From Terriglobia bacterium (GTDB taxonomy: Bacteria > Acidobacteriota > Terriglobia > Acidiferrales > UBA7541): DNA of 35,052 nucleotides. The notes under the pieces were generated by a model. That model did not search any database. It had not been told where the DNA came from and saw only the letters and a list, made by a program, of their open reading frames with translations. Shown here in pieces: positions 1-8,425 of this stretch. The position numbers and the translations under genes are program-made. Position 1 is the stretch's first letter. Each line of letters starts with the position of its first letter. Where the stretch lies: positions 1 to 35,052 of the forward strand of contig JAIQGD010000027.1 in NCBI GenBank assembly GCA_020072765.1. Direction: 5' to 3'.

Positions 1-1
1 G

Positions 2-298
2 CGTACGGCGCAGAAGGCTTGCCAAAAGCAGAGCCACGATAAGGCATTTGTTCAGGAGTTCCTGAACTTCGTGCGGCGGGAGGACGCGAAGGCTCTGCCC
101 ACTGTAGAGGCGCTGATGACGACTGGAACGGGAGGCGAGGCAGCTTATTGGCTGGGGGTCGCCGAACTCGAATTTGACCGCCTGCATACTCGGGTGAGGC
201 ATTTGGCCAGATGCTTCGTGAGCGGTGAGCCAGTGCCGAAGCAGCGGAGACCGTACAAAAAGCGCAGAGAGTCTTCAGCGTGCGAACTGGTGGGCTGA
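2..298 (+). CDS. C-terminal end of an unrecognised protein (partial)
   Basis: The reading frame is open from the window edge to the TGA at 296-298, giving the last 98 residues of a protein whose start lies outside. I do not recognise the family. The visible part is mixed alpha-helical in character and ends in a strongly basic stretch (PKQRRPYKKRRE), which would suit nucleic-acid contact but proves nothing. An internal GTG at 71 could start a 75-residue product, but the open frame upstream argues for a longer gene. It lies beside a broken tRNA and integrase-type repeats, so it is probably cargo of an integrated element. Confidence 0.4.
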   Translation, partial: RTAQKACQKQSHDKAFVQEFLNFVRREDAKALPTVEALMTTGTGGEAAYWLGVAELEFDRLHTRVRHLARCFVSGEPVPKQRRPYKKRRESSACELVG

Positions 299-316
299 AG
301 ACCTCGGGAAGAAATG

Positions 317-353
317 TCCCAAGCACTGGATCACAACAGTTCAGTGCTTGGGA
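317..353. repeat. Perfect 12-bp inverted repeat, 13-nt loop
   Basis: TCCCAAGCACTG at 317-328 is matched by its exact reverse complement at 342-353. No T-run follows on either strand, so it is not a typical intrinsic terminator, although it sits just after the stop of the upstream partial gene. It may be a rho-independent-like end of that gene or part of the element's end structure. Confidence 0.6.
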
Positions 354-430
354 ATTCTAGCTGTGCGATTCCGACCTCTCACGACCACGCCGATCTACTT
401 GCATTGTTCTTGTATTGAACCGTAGGAAAA

Positions 431-460
431 CGTGGGCAACTGTGGGCAATCGTTGGCAGC
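431..460. repeat. Three tandem 10-mers, probable integrase arm-type sites
   Basis: Three adjacent ten-base units (CGTGGGCAAC, TGTGGGCAAT, CGTTGGCAGC) share the core GTGGGCAA. They lie about 50 bp from a palindromic core in a truncated tRNA gene. Short direct repeats at this distance from a core are typical of arm-binding sites of tyrosine recombinases. The role is inferred; no integrase gene is in the window. Confidence 0.5.
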
Positions 461-506
461 TAAGCTATTGAAACTACAAAAAACGCCAGTGTTTATGCAG
501 GTCAGA

Positions 507-548
507 AGCGATTACGAATCGGCTGCTCTACCACTGAGCTACCTCGGC
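507..548 (-). pseudogene. tRNA-Thr(CGU), 5' half only, broken at the anticodon stem-loop
   Basis: Read on the minus strand from 548, this gives an acceptor 5' strand (GCCGAGG), T8-A9, a D-arm (GCTC, loop AGTGGTA, GAGC), and an anticodon stem GCCGA with loop TTCGTAA, so the anticodon is CGT (Thr). The 3' side of the anticodon stem pairs for only three bases, and no variable loop, T-arm (GGTTCGAATCC type) or acceptor 3' strand follows. The anticodon loop lies in the palindrome GATTCGTAATC (510-520), the kind of symmetric core used by tRNA-targeting integrases. The sequence at lower coordinates is therefore probably foreign DNA joined at this site. Confidence 0.65.
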
Positions 549-721
549 GCACCATCGACTGTAGCATCGCTGCCAAAAACCTGTCAAACCAGCCGCCGAT
601 CTCCCTGTGCCGTCCGGCGCCGGATCGTCGGCGCCGCGTGAGCCTGATCTCCCGCCGCCTCCTTCAAGGAGCACACAATCAGAGGAATTTCCGAGTAAGC
701 GTGGGCTTGAAGTGCGTGCTG

Positions 722-1891
722 TTAGGCCGAGCTGCCGTTTCCGTTCCCGCTGTTGTGGAGGATCGTGTCGAGAATCTCGGGGATTTCGAACACCGCGCGG
801 TTATTGAGCTTGCACACATTGCGGCGGTATTGGGCAAACACATCCGGCTCAATCAGTTTTCGCACCGCCGGGACAATGTCGCGAAAGCTGGGCAGCGCCA
901 TGCCCACGCCTTCGGACTCGATCCATTCCGCGTTATAGCGTTCCTGAGGCAGCGTCCACGCGTTCGTTTCGACGATGACGGGCAGCTTCATGGCCAGCGC
1001 TTCGGAGATGGCGCCGGGCCCCGGCTTGCCAATCAGAAAATCGGAGGCGGCCATGAATTCGTTCACGCGCGGCGTGAAACCCTCTACGTGCACCGGCACT
1101 TGCCAGTCCGACCCGCGGAAGGCGGAGACGAGGCGTTCGTTCCGGCCGCAAATGGCAATGAGCTGCACGGGCAGGCGGGACGCGTTGAGAAGGCGGGCGA
1201 CGCTCAGCATGGATCTCGAGCCGTAGCCTCCAAACAGAAGCAGCGCCGTCGGAAGGTCTGGCTTCAGGCCGAGAGCCAGCCGCATTTCACGGAAATCCAA
1301 ACTAGGCTGCTCATAGAACCGGGGGTTCAGGATCATGCCGGAAGTGCGAAATAGGCAGTCGTCCCGATGGCCCAAGGCTTTGGCCTGATCAACCGCGCGC
1401 GGGGTGCCGCAAACGAGGTATTGCGGCTGAGCCTCGATCCAGAAGCGAGGTGGGTAATCGGCCAGATCGGTGAGGATGGTCACAAAGGGCCGTTCCGGGA
1501 AGACCGCGTAGTAACTTTCTCGAATGGCCCGGTTGAAATGGGGGATTACGGAGACCACCAGGAGAGGGTCGTTTTCCCGCCAATAGTTTTGCAGGAGCTT
1601 TACCGTGGGGGCGTGTTGGAGCCGGATCGCCGCCTGCAGAACGCGCAACAAGTACGGCGAGCCGAGCGTCCAGCCGTTGCGCAGCAGCAGGTTGTAGCCC
1701 TCCTGAATACGGATGCCGGTGAAGTGCCGGAGAATATCCAGCGGGTCGAGCAGTTCCTGGAGATTGACCAGCTGCACCTCCCAGGGCTTGTTCTTCTGTT
1801 GCACAGCCGACTGCAGGGCCGTGGCCGCATTGCGGTGCCCACCCCCTGCATCATGAAAGAGTATGTCGATGCGGGCCTTTAAGTTCTTCAC
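722..1891 (-). CDS. MGDG-synthase-like glycosyltransferase (GT28 family)
   Basis: A 389-residue protein resembling monogalactosyldiacylglycerol synthase and processive diacylglycerol glucosyltransferases, which move a sugar from a nucleotide-sugar to diacylglycerol at the inner membrane face. The N-terminus carries HDAGGGH (residues 13-19), the family's lipid-side glycine loop. A second Rossmann half has a glycine-rich loop (LLFGGYGS) and the nucleotide-sugar site GKPGPGAISEAL with a following conserved Glu-rich stretch. Length fits the family. The start is a GTG at 1891; the good AGGAGGA is about 20 nt upstream, so the start is not certain. It is divergent from a PHP protein and a PAP2 phosphatase, which suggests glycolipid metabolism. 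The exact sugar and acceptor cannot be read from the sequence. Confidence 0.8.
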   Translation of the reverse strand: MKNLKARIDILFHDAGGGHRNAATALQSAVQQKNKPWEVQLVNLQELLDPLDILRHFTGIRIQEGYNLLLRNGWTLGSPYLLRVLQAAIRLQHAPTVKLLQNYWRENDPLLVVSVIPHFNRAIRESYYAVFPERPFVTILTDLADYPPRFWIEAQPQYLVCGTPRAVDQAKALGHRDDCLFRTSGMILNPRFYEQPSLDFREMRLALGLKPDLPTALLLFGGYGSRSMLSVARLLNASRLPVQLIAICGRNERLVSAFRGSDWQVPVHVEGFTPRVNEFMAASDFLIGKPGPGAISEALAMKLPVIVETNAWTLPQERYNAEWIESEGVGMALPSFRDIVPAVRKLIEPDVFAQYRRNVCKLNNRAVFEIPEILDTILHNSGNGNGSSA

Positions 1892-2020
1892 GGAGTGGGA
1901 GATAGACGTCCTCCTGGCTAGTGCGCCTCAGTCTTCCGTGTGAACTATAAGTAACATGATGTCGCAGGTTTTTTACAGCCATGTCAAAGCTGTGTAATTT
2001 TCCACAGGCAGCATGGGACC

Positions 2021-2875
2021 ATGCGATGCGACCTGCACGTCCACACGAGGCACTCGGGAATGTGTACCGTGCCGCTGCTGAACCGCATTTGCCGGGAGTC
2101 TTACACCGAACCGGAGGCACTCTATGCGGTGATGAAGCAGCGTGGCATGGACCTGGTAACCATTACAGACCACGATTCGATTGATGCCGCGGAATCTCTG
2201 CGCCAACACCGGGACTTTTTTGTGAGCGAGGAAGTGACCTGCTATATGCCCAGCGAAACGGAGATCCACGTGGGCGTATACGCGATCAGCGAGCGGGAAC
2301 ACATCGAGATCCAGCGAAGGCGCAAGGACATCGGATGCCTGCTGGCGTATCTTTCTGAGCGCTCGATCCTGTTCAGCGTTAATCACCTGTTCTCCGGCCT
2401 CACCGGCCGGCGTGCGGAGGAGGATTTCGTCTGGTTTCACGCGCACTTTCCCGCGTATGAAATTAAGAACGGGCAGATGCCCTGGGAGCAAAACCTCCGG
2501 TCGCAGGAGGTGGCGCGCGCGCAAGAGAAGGCGTCTTGGGGAGGAAGTGACGCGCACACCCTCGCGTCAGCGGGCACAACCTACACGGAAGTGCGCGGCG
2601 CGCGCGATTCCGCTGAGTTTCTGGCAGGACTGCGAGCAGGAAGAGGGAGCGTCCGGGGCGAAGACGGAAGCTACGTCAAGTTGACGCGGGACGTGGCGCT
2701 GATCGCCCTGGCCATGTTTCAGGAAAAGCCTTGGCTCGCGCCCTTGATGCCTCTGCTGGCCCTCGTTCCCTTGGTGACGGCGGCTCACTGGAAGGGGGAG
2801 AGGCAATTCTTGCGGCGCTGGGGCCGCACGCCCGTGGCGATGCCGGCCTACCGCGAACTGGGGGTGATCACGTGA
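2021..2875 (+). CDS. PHP-domain phosphoesterase
   Basis: A 284-residue metal-dependent phosphoesterase of the PHP superfamily. The metal-binding signatures are in order: HVHT near residue 6, TDHDS near residue 48, and GSDAHT near residue 177, with further His in between (NHLF). About the last 70 residues include a hydrophobic stretch (residues ~240-260) that could anchor the protein to the membrane, which is unusual for a plain PHP protein. The stop overlaps the GTG start of the following PAP2 gene by four bases, so the two are co-translated. The substrate is unknown; a nucleotide, sugar-phosphate or lipid-phosphate ester are all possible. The divergent glycosyltransferase and PAP2 partner favour an envelope lipid role, by inference only. 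Confidence 0.75.
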   Translation: MRCDLHVHTRHSGMCTVPLLNRICRESYTEPEALYAVMKQRGMDLVTITDHDSIDAAESLRQHRDFFVSEEVTCYMPSETEIHVGVYAISEREHIEIQRRRKDIGCLLAYLSERSILFSVNHLFSGLTGRRAEEDFVWFHAHFPAYEIKNGQMPWEQNLRSQEVARAQEKASWGGSDAHTLASAGTTYTEVRGARDSAEFLAGLRAGRGSVRGEDGSYVKLTRDVALIALAMFQEKPWLAPLMPLLALVPLVTAAHWKGERQFLRRWGRTPVAMPAYRELGVIT

Positions 2876-3408
2876 GCGTCGCCCGCGCGGCATGGCACTT
2901 CATCGAAGAGGGCGATCAGCGGCTGATGCGGCGGGTTCACCGTTGGCGCGCTCCGCGTTATATTCGTGTATGGATGATCCTGGCCACGCGCCTGGGCGAT
3001 GGCTGGATCTGGTATTTGCTGGGTGTTGTGTTACTGGTGTTCGGCGGGCCGCAGCGATACGCCGCGGTTGGTTCGGCGACGGCTGCGGCCGTCGCCGGAA
3101 TTATGCTGTTTTCGGTGATCAAGAAGGCCAGCCGGCGCCAGAGGCCTTGCGAGATCGAACGCCACTGCTGGTCCCGTATCCTGCCACCGGATCAATTTTC
3201 CTTTCCCTCAGGCCACTCCATCGTCGCCTTTGCGGTAGCCGTTTCGGTCGCTCGCTTCTATCCCTCCTTGGGAGGACCATTGCTGTTCATGGCTGTCAGT
3301 GTCGCCGTTTCCCGGGTCATACTCGGAATGCACTTCCTCAGCGACGTTCTCGTCGGATCCATGATTGGTGTGGTCTTGGCGTGCACTTTCTTCTGCGTGT
3401 TTCGGTAG
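2872..3408 (+). CDS. PAP2-family membrane phosphatase
   Basis: A 178-residue integral membrane protein with the full PAP2 signature: KX6RP (residues 84-92), PSGHS (about 112-116) and SRX5HX3D (about 143-154), the three blocks that build the phosphohistidine active site. About four to five membrane segments are visible. The family removes phosphate from phosphatidic acid, phosphatidylglycerophosphate or undecaprenyl diphosphate. The GTG at 2872 is chosen because it overlaps the upstream PHP stop (GTGA) and gives a normal N-terminus. If it makes diacylglycerol it could feed the neighbouring glycosyltransferase; undecaprenyl-diphosphate recycling is the main alternative. Confidence 0.85.
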   Translation: MSVARAAWHFIEEGDQRLMRRVHRWRAPRYIRVWMILATRLGDGWIWYLLGVVLLVFGGPQRYAAVGSATAAAVAGIMLFSVIKKASRRQRPCEIERHCWSRILPPDQFSFPSGHSIVAFAVAVSVARFYPSLGGPLLFMAVSVAVSRVILGMHFLSDVLVGSMIGVVLACTFFCVFR

Positions 3409-3514
3409 ACCCACTTTCGAGCTGGAAGAGAAACTCCTGTGTGGCGCGACACCTGGAAGCGCTGTCAGTTGGGTGCCGGGCATCGGCTGTCTCGGAAAGC
3501 GCGCGAAGCGTCCC

Positions 3515-3543
3515 TTGACACGACTGGACAGTTCGCGTAGGTT
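3515..3543 (+). promoter_or_regulatory. Sigma-70-type promoter for iorAB
   Basis: TTGACA (3515-3520), a 17-nt spacer, and TAGGTT (3538-3543). The -35 is perfect and the -10 weak. It lies about 70 bp upstream of the iorA start, in the 205-bp gap after the PAP2 gene. Confidence 0.5.
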
Positions 3544-3613
3544 GGGCGCGAAGAGAGCGCGAAGGTATACGTGTCAAGTTTGTAGCGGTGATTCGCGATC
3601 CCGGGAGGCTTGG

Positions 3614-4147
3614 ATGGTTATTCGCTTTACCTTGAACGGCAAATCCCAGTCCGTGGATGTAAATCCCAGCATGCCATTGCTGTGGGTTCTGCGCGACACG
3701 CTCAACATGACCGGCACAAAATTCGGCTGTGGCATGGCGCTGTGCGGCTGCTGCACGGTGCACATCAATGGCGAAGCCATGCGTTCCTGTGTCATGCCCA
3801 TCTCGGCGGTGGGGGGCAAGAAAGTCACCACCATCGAAGGGCTTTCGGCCGACCACGGCCATCCGGTCCAGCAGGCCTGGATCGAGATGGATGTTCCGCA
3901 GTGCGGCTATTGCCAGTCGGGCCAGATTATGTCGGCCGCCGGACTTCTCGCCAAAGAGCCCAACCCGACCGATGACGACATTGACGACGCCATGCAGAAC
4001 ATTTGCCGCTGCGGCACCTACCAGAATATCCGCAAGGCCATTCATCGTGCCGCGGAGTTGCAAGCCGCGGCCCCGGCGCCCGGCGCCGGTGGAAATACCG
4101 AAGCCTCGCCGAGCGCGTCCGGCACGGTCACGGGAGGCGCGGAATGA
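3614..4147 (+). CDS. iorA: Xanthine-dehydrogenase-family 2Fe-2S subunit (IorA-like)
   Basis: A 177-residue small subunit of a molybdenum hydroxylase, like the alpha subunit of isoquinoline 1-oxidoreductase. Two [2Fe-2S] clusters are fully conserved: a plant-ferredoxin type with Cys39, Cys44, Cys47 and Cys59, and an all-helical type with Cys97, Cys100, Cys131 and Cys133 (CGYC and CRC motifs). It passes electrons from the molybdenum site in the large subunit to an outside acceptor. The core ends near residue 150 and is followed by an Ala/Pro/Gly-rich tail. The ATG at 3614 follows GGGAGG at good spacing; the frame is open further upstream but without family similarity. The stop overlaps the next gene (ATGA). 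Confidence 0.85.
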   Translation: MVIRFTLNGKSQSVDVNPSMPLLWVLRDTLNMTGTKFGCGMALCGCCTVHINGEAMRSCVMPISAVGGKKVTTIEGLSADHGHPVQQAWIEMDVPQCGYCQSGQIMSAAGLLAKEPNPTDDDIDDAMQNICRCGTYQNIRKAIHRAAELQAAAPAPGAGGNTEASPSASGTVTGGAE

Positions 4148-6174
4148 GCTCCTCCACAACGCAAGTCGACCGCCGTGTTTTTCTCAAGACCGGCCTGGCC
4201 GGAGCCACGGGCCTGGTGCTGGGCTTCTATCTGCCCGGCGCGTCTACAGCGCTGGCCGACGCCACAGCAGCCCCCGCCGCGGCGGCGGTGCTCAACGCGT
4301 GGGTCCGCGTCGCGCCGGACGACATCGTGACCATCATCATCAGCAAGTCCGAGATGGGGCAGGGCGTGATGACGTCGCTTTCCATGCTCGCGGTCGAAGA
4401 GCTGGAATGCGACTGGAAAAACGTCCGCACCGAATTTGCCCCGGCCGATAAAGTCTATATCGATCCCGTCTTCGGCATGCAGGGCACGGGCGGCAGCCAG
4501 AGCATCCACTCGGGCTGGGAGCCCATGCGCAGGGCCGGCGCGACGGCTCGGGAGATGCTCATCGCGGCCGCCGCGCAGAAGTGGGGCGTCGCCGCATCGG
4601 AATGCCATGCGGAAAATGGGGCAGTTCTTCACGCCGCCACGAACCGCCGCGCCACGTTCGGAAGTCTCGCCGAAGCCGCGTCCAAGCTCCCGGTGCCTGC
4701 CGACGTCAAGCTCAAGGACCCCAGCCAGTTCCGCCTGATCGGCAAGCCGACCCAGCGGCTCGACACGCCCATTAAGGTGAATGGCCGCGCAGGCTTCGGC
4801 ATCGATGTGCGGCGTCCCGGGATGCTGCACGCGGTCGTGCTGCGCTGCCCCGTGTTTGGAGGCAAAGTGGCGAGCTTCGACGCCACCAAGGCCAAGGCCG
4901 TTCCGGGCGTGAAGGACGTTGTGCAGATTTCCAGCGGCATCGCCGTCGTCGCGGACAACACCTGGAATGCCATGCAAGGCCGCAACGCCCTGGCAGTGAA
5001 GTGGGACGAAGGGCCGAATGCCGCCCTCAGCAGTGACACCATCCGCAAGCAGTTCGGGCGCAAGGTGAAGGCCGCCGACCTGAACGTCAACGCGGTGAAG
5101 GCGGGACGCGATTATGCCGCCGCCACGCTGGTCAAGGCCGACCCGTTTGCCATCGAGCGCATGGACAAGAACCAGGGCAAGATCATCATCGACGGCAACT
5201 CCGCATTTGGCCGGCGGGGCGTGTCGGACTTTGTCGGCGACGCGGTAGAGACCTCCAAGGCCATGAAAGCGCCGGTGCAGGTGACGTGGTCGCGGGAAGA
5301 CGACATGCAGCACGATTACTATCGTCCCACGTCGTATATTCACCTGTCGGCCGGCCTGGGTGCCGACGGATGGCCGGTGGCCTTCACCGCGCGGATCGCG
5401 TGCGACTCGGTGATGAGCTGGTTCTTCCCGGGCACAATAACCAACGGCCTGGACACCAGCAGCACCGAAGGCGTCTCGGATATTGCCTACGATATCCCCA
5501 ACATCCTGGTGGACTACCAATTGGTCAAGAGTCCGATCCCGCTGGGCTTCTGGCGGTCGGTGGGCGCGTCACAGAACGGCTTCTTCAGCGAGTCGTTCAT
5601 TGACGAGCTTGCGGCGGCGGCCAAGAAAGACCCTTACGAATTCCGCCGGCATTTGCTGGCGAAATCGCCGCGGCACTTGGCGGTCCTGAACCTGGCCGCG
5701 GAGAAGGCCGGCTGGGGCAATCCTCTTCCGAAGGGCGTTTACCGCGGCATCGCGATGCTGAGGTCGTTTTCGACCTACGTAGCCGAGGTCGCGGAAGTCG
5801 CGGTGGACAGCAGCAAGGGCAGATTGAAAGTCCAGCGCGTGGTCTGCGCCGTGGATTGCGGGCGCCCGGTCAATCCGGCGGTCATCGAGCAGCAGGTGAT
5901 GGGCGCGGTGATCTACGGTCTCACGGCGGGACTCAAGAGCGAGATCACCATCGACAAGGGCCGCGTCGTGCAGACCAACTTCGACGACAATCCGGTCGTG
6001 CGCATGAACGAAGCGCCCGTCGTCGAGGTCCACATCATCCAGAGCACGGAGGGCCCGACCGGCATGGGAGAGCCTGCGGTGCCGCCGGTCACGCCGGCGG
6101 TCTGCAACGCGATCTTTGCCGCCACCGGCAAGCGCATTCGCCGCCTCCCGGTGCGCACGCAGGATTGGACGTAA
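4144..6174 (+). CDS. iorB: Xanthine-dehydrogenase-family molybdopterin subunit (IorB-like), internally shortened
   Basis: A 676-residue large subunit of an aldehyde-oxidase/isoquinoline-oxidoreductase-type enzyme. A twin-arginine signal is clear at the N-terminus (DRRVFLKTG, then a hydrophobic run to about residue 37), so the complex is probably exported folded to the periplasm. Conserved blocks include [29 protein letters not shown] and, near the C-terminus, GMGEPAVPP carrying the catalytic Glu. About 60 residues usually present before the GGGFGRR block are missing: after residue 328 the sequence passes through about 25 unfamiliar residues straight to AFGRRG (from residue 354). Family members are usually about 720-780 residues. 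The missing part normally includes the HATMEP motif near the cofactor. No cytochrome c partner or maturation gene is adjacent. Activity is therefore uncertain. Confidence 0.8.
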   Translation: MSSSTTQVDRRVFLKTGLAGATGLVLGFYLPGASTALADATAAPAAAAVLNAWVRVAPDDIVTIIISKSEMGQGVMTSLSMLAVEELECDWKNVRTEFAPADKVYIDPVFGMQGTGGSQSIHSGWEPMRRAGATAREMLIAAAAQKWGVAASECHAENGAVLHAATNRRATFGSLAEAASKLPVPADVKLKDPSQFRLIGKPTQRLDTPIKVNGRAGFGIDVRRPGMLHAVVLRCPVFGGKVASFDATKAKAVPGVKDVVQISSGIAVVADNTWNAMQGRNALAVKWDEGPNAALSSDTIRKQFGRKVKAADLNVNAVKAGRDYAAATLVKADPFAIERMDKNQGKIIIDGNSAFGRRGVSDFVGDAVETSKAMKAPVQVTWSREDDMQHDYYRPTSYIHLSAGLGADGWPVAFTARIACDSVMSWFFPGTITNGLDTSSTEGVSDIAYDIPNILVDYQLVKSPIPLGFWRSVGASQNGFFSESFIDELAAAAKKDPYEFRRHLLAKSPRHLAVLNLAAEKAGWGNPLPKGVYRGIAMLRSFSTYVAEVAEVAVDSSKGRLKVQRVVCAVDCGRPVNPAVIEQQVMGAVIYGLTAGLKSEITIDKGRVVQTNFDDNPVVRMNEAPVVEVHIIQSTEGPTGMGEPAVPPVTPAVCNAIFAATGKRIRRLPVRTQDWT

Positions 6175-6208
6175 GCCGAGAAACACCACATTGTCTGTTG
6201 AATGACAC

Positions 6209-6239
6209 AGGGGCGGGGGCCAACCCGCCCCTTTCTTTT
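6209..6239 (+). terminator. Intrinsic terminator after iorB
   Basis: A perfect 9-bp GC-rich stem (AGGGGCGGG at 6209-6217, CCCGCCCCT at 6224-6232) with a 6-nt loop, followed by TTCTTTT. It lies 35 bp past the iorB stop and 20 bp before the end of the convergent minus-strand operon. Confidence 0.85.
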
Positions 6240-6258
6240 CGGGCTTTGCGCCTGGCGG

Positions 6259-6450
6259 CTAGCGCGAGAAGGGGTACATCAGCCAGGCGACGCCCACGCC
6301 GATCACGAGGAACAGCGCGAACGACCAGAGCGCGAACTTGATTCGCCCCGCGAGGGTCTGCCGGCCGAGGCACGCGAGCGCCACCGAGACCAGCAGCGCG
6401 AAGAGAACCATGGCTGCAAAATGGCTCTCCCGGATGGCTGTGGTGGACAC
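6259..6450 (-). CDS. Small two-helix membrane protein, unknown function
   Basis: A 63-residue hydrophobic protein with two predicted membrane helices (about residues 11-28 and 38-57) and a short basic linker. The GTG start directly follows the TGA of the upstream gene, so the two are translationally coupled. I do not recognise a family. It is the last gene of the DUF167-peptidase-membrane protein operon. Its coupling and clean transmembrane pattern support it as a real gene. Confidence 0.6.
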   Translation of the reverse strand: MSTTAIRESHFAAMVLFALLVSVALACLGRQTLAGRIKFALWSFALFLVIGVGVAWLMYPFSR

Positions 6451-6861
6451 TCAGCTTCTCTCCCCACGCGCCGTTGCGTACGCGTCGATCACCGCGAGCA
6501 GGTTCACGATGCCCGCCGCTGCAATGAAACGAGTGCCGTAATCGCCCGCCGCATGAGATAGATCGGGCCGAGCGTTCGTGAGCACGCGCGGAAGAAAATA
6601 GAACACTCCCGAGCAGGCGTCCGCCAGAAAGCCGAGCGTGCCGAAGGGATCGGCCGAGCCCGGCCTGAAAGCCTCGCCGTGCAACGCGTAGCCCGCCAGG
6701 GCCAGTCCGCCGGCCGTTGCAAAGAAACCGAGCGCCCGGACCCAGCGGCGCAGGCAGAGATGCCCTAGCCCCGGCACGATCCACGCGGCGAGGGCGATCA
6801 GCACGGGGAAAACGGGGTTGAGCCTGGAATTCTCTTCCGTCACGAGGGTTTCCACTGTCAT
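6451..6861 (-). CDS. Small multi-spanning membrane protein (DUF6677-like)
   Basis: A 136-residue protein with membrane helices at about residues 18-35, 42-62 and 112-128 and the motif WIVPGLGHL near the first helix, which recalls small TM2-like proteins that carry a PGxGH turn. I believe it matches a conserved acidobacterial family (DUF6677), from memory only. The start at 6861 lies three bases after the peptidase stop, so it belongs to that operon. Function is unknown. Confidence 0.6.
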   Translation of the reverse strand: MTVETLVTEENSRLNPVFPVLIALAAWIVPGLGHLCLRRWVRALGFFATAGGLALAGYALHGEAFRPGSADPFGTLGFLADACSGVFYFLPRVLTNARPDLSHAAGDYGTRFIAAAGIVNLLAVIDAYATARGERS

Positions 6862-6864
6862 CGG

Positions 6865-8043
6865 TCAGGGCAGCAGCGCCAGGATCTCTTCCTGGACGGC
6901 GCCGGTGACGCTGGCTTCGCGCTCGCCAACGTAGACATTCACTTCGCTGCGGATGCCGAATTCGGGGAGGTAGATACCCGGCTCGATGGAAAAGCAGGTG
7001 CGCGGCACGATCTTGCGGTCGTCGCGCGTCTCCAGACCATCCATGTTCGCGCCATTGCCGTGGACTTCCTGGCCGATGCTGTGGCCGGTGCGGTGCACGA
7101 AATATTTGGCGTAGCCGCCCTTGCGGATCACCGCGCGCGCCACGCGGTCCACTTCCCAGCCGTGAATGTCCCGGCCTCGCGCGAGAGAGTCCCGCACGAA
7201 TTCGACGGCGCGGTCCCGCGCCTGGCGCACGATGCGGAAAATCCTGGCATACGCGTCCGGGACGCGCGCGCCCAGATAGCCCATCCAGGTGATGTCGTAA
7301 TAGACGCTGCCCGGGCGTTTCAGCTTTGCCCAGACGTCGAGCAGCAGCAGGTCGCCCGCGCGAAGCGGCGACGACGCGCCCGGCTTCGGCTCGTAGTGCG
7401 GGTTGCCATTGTTCGGCTGCACGGCGGCGATGGGGGGCTCGGCCGTCGTGAGGCCGTTGGCTTGAAACTGATCGAGCATCCACTGCTGTAGCTCGGCTTC
7501 GGTGAGCGGCCGGCCGTCGCGCACGAAGGCCGCCGCGCGCTCGAACGCCGCGCGCACGATCCGGTCCACGATGCGGCCCGCCTCGAGATGCGACTCGAGC
7601 TGCTGAGGCGTCCACGCCGCTTCGAATTTCTGCACCAGGTCGGCCGAGGTCACCACCTTCTTCTTCAGCTTCCGCACCAGCTCGACCGTACCGGCGTCCA
7701 CCAGCCCGATGTAGGGAATGTTGTTCTCCGGCGAGTATTGCATGGCGATTTTGCGGCTTCCCGCGAGGAGTTTGCGGAGGCCTCGGTGCAACTCCTCCCA
7801 GCTCGCGTACAGCTGTTTCGCGCCCGGGAGCGCGTCGAGCGCCCCTGCCTCGATGCGGTGCGCGAGCTTTCTCGGCGCGCCCTTCGCGGGAATGAAATAA
7901 AACCAGCGGCGCGTGGACATGACGGTGGGGTCGAGCCCGAGGATGCGCCCGGCAATCGCGTCGCGATGGTGATGGTCGCAGAAAAGCCAGCCGTCGATTT
8001 TGCCGGCGCGCAGTTCCGCCTGGATGGCTTTTATGTCCGGCAT
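6865..8043 (-). CDS. M24-family metallopeptidase (Xaa-Pro dipeptidase type)
   Basis: A 392-residue creatinase/aminopeptidase-P-fold enzyme that would remove residues before proline from small peptides in the cytoplasm. The N-terminal half is the creatinase-like substrate domain. The C-terminal pita-bread domain shows the five metal ligands in order: Asp in LLLLDVWAK, Asp in YYDITW, His in HRTGHSIG, Glu in SIEPGIYLP and Glu in IRSEVNV. There is no signal peptide. The start overlaps the DUF167 gene by 13 bases, and the membrane-protein gene follows after three bases. Dipeptidase and aminopeptidase P activities cannot be told apart from the sequence. Confidence 0.85.
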   Translation of the reverse strand: MPDIKAIQAELRAGKIDGWLFCDHHHRDAIAGRILGLDPTVMSTRRWFYFIPAKGAPRKLAHRIEAGALDALPGAKQLYASWEELHRGLRKLLAGSRKIAMQYSPENNIPYIGLVDAGTVELVRKLKKKVVTSADLVQKFEAAWTPQQLESHLEAGRIVDRIVRAAFERAAAFVRDGRPLTEAELQQWMLDQFQANGLTTAEPPIAAVQPNNGNPHYEPKPGASSPLRAGDLLLLDVWAKLKRPGSVYYDITWMGYLGARVPDAYARIFRIVRQARDRAVEFVRDSLARGRDIHGWEVDRVARAVIRKGGYAKYFVHRTGHSIGQEVHGNGANMDGLETRDDRKIVPRTCFSIEPGIYLPEFGIRSEVNVYVGEREASVTGAVQEEILALLP

Positions 8044-8324
8044 GAGTCCGCCAGCTCGGTCACGTGTGCCCGGCTCACGCCCGCAATCTCGACGCGCTTC
8101 ATTCGGCTTTTTTCTCCGGCCACGATTCTAACAGCCGACTTGGGCACGTTCAAACGCGCGGCCAGCAGCCGCACCAGCGCTTCGTTGGCCCGGTCTTCCA
8201 CCGGAGGCGCCGTCAGGCGCACCTTCAGCGCGCCCTGGTATTCGCCCTCGATGGCGTCGCGGCTGGCCCGCGGCACCACCCGTACCATGAACACCACCGC
8301 GCCGCCGCTTTCCCGTATCTCCAT
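8031..8324 (-). CDS. DUF167 (YggU-type) family protein
   Basis: A 97-residue protein of the small DUF167/YggU family, recognised by VRVVPRASRDAIEG, the block LKVRLTAPPVEDRANEAL and a C-terminal IVAGEKSRMKRVEI. Length is normal for the family. The molecular function is not established. It is the first gene of a minus-strand operon, overlaps the M24 peptidase start, and is divergent from the MFS transporter gene with a 117-bp gap. Confidence 0.85.
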   Translation of the reverse strand: MEIRESGGAVVFMVRVVPRASRDAIEGEYQGALKVRLTAPPVEDRANEALVRLLAARLNVPKSAVRIVAGEKSRMKRVEIAGVSRAHVTELADSCRT

Positions 8325-8425
8325 CCGAGCGCCGCCTTCCGCATCCCCACCTTACCATCGCCCCGCGTTCCGCGGATATTTTCTCGATGCTCCCGGAAGT
8401 CCTCGCGCATCGCGCGCTTTTGCCG

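Noticed and set aside
431-460. CRISPR-like repeats
   Set aside because: Three adjacent 10-mers with no spacers and no cas genes; the length and position suit integrase arm sites.
5110-5220. Frameshift in iorB
   Set aside because: The downstream sequence stays in the same frame and neither other forward frame encodes the missing motif, so an in-frame loss is the better explanation.
4042-5520. 492-codon open frame on the minus strand
   Set aside because: Antisense to iorA/iorB, with His/Arg-rich composition typical of a shadow frame.
6089-7615. 508-codon open frame on the minus strand
   Set aside because: It overlaps four genes with clear family or membrane patterns in another frame and crosses the iorB terminator.
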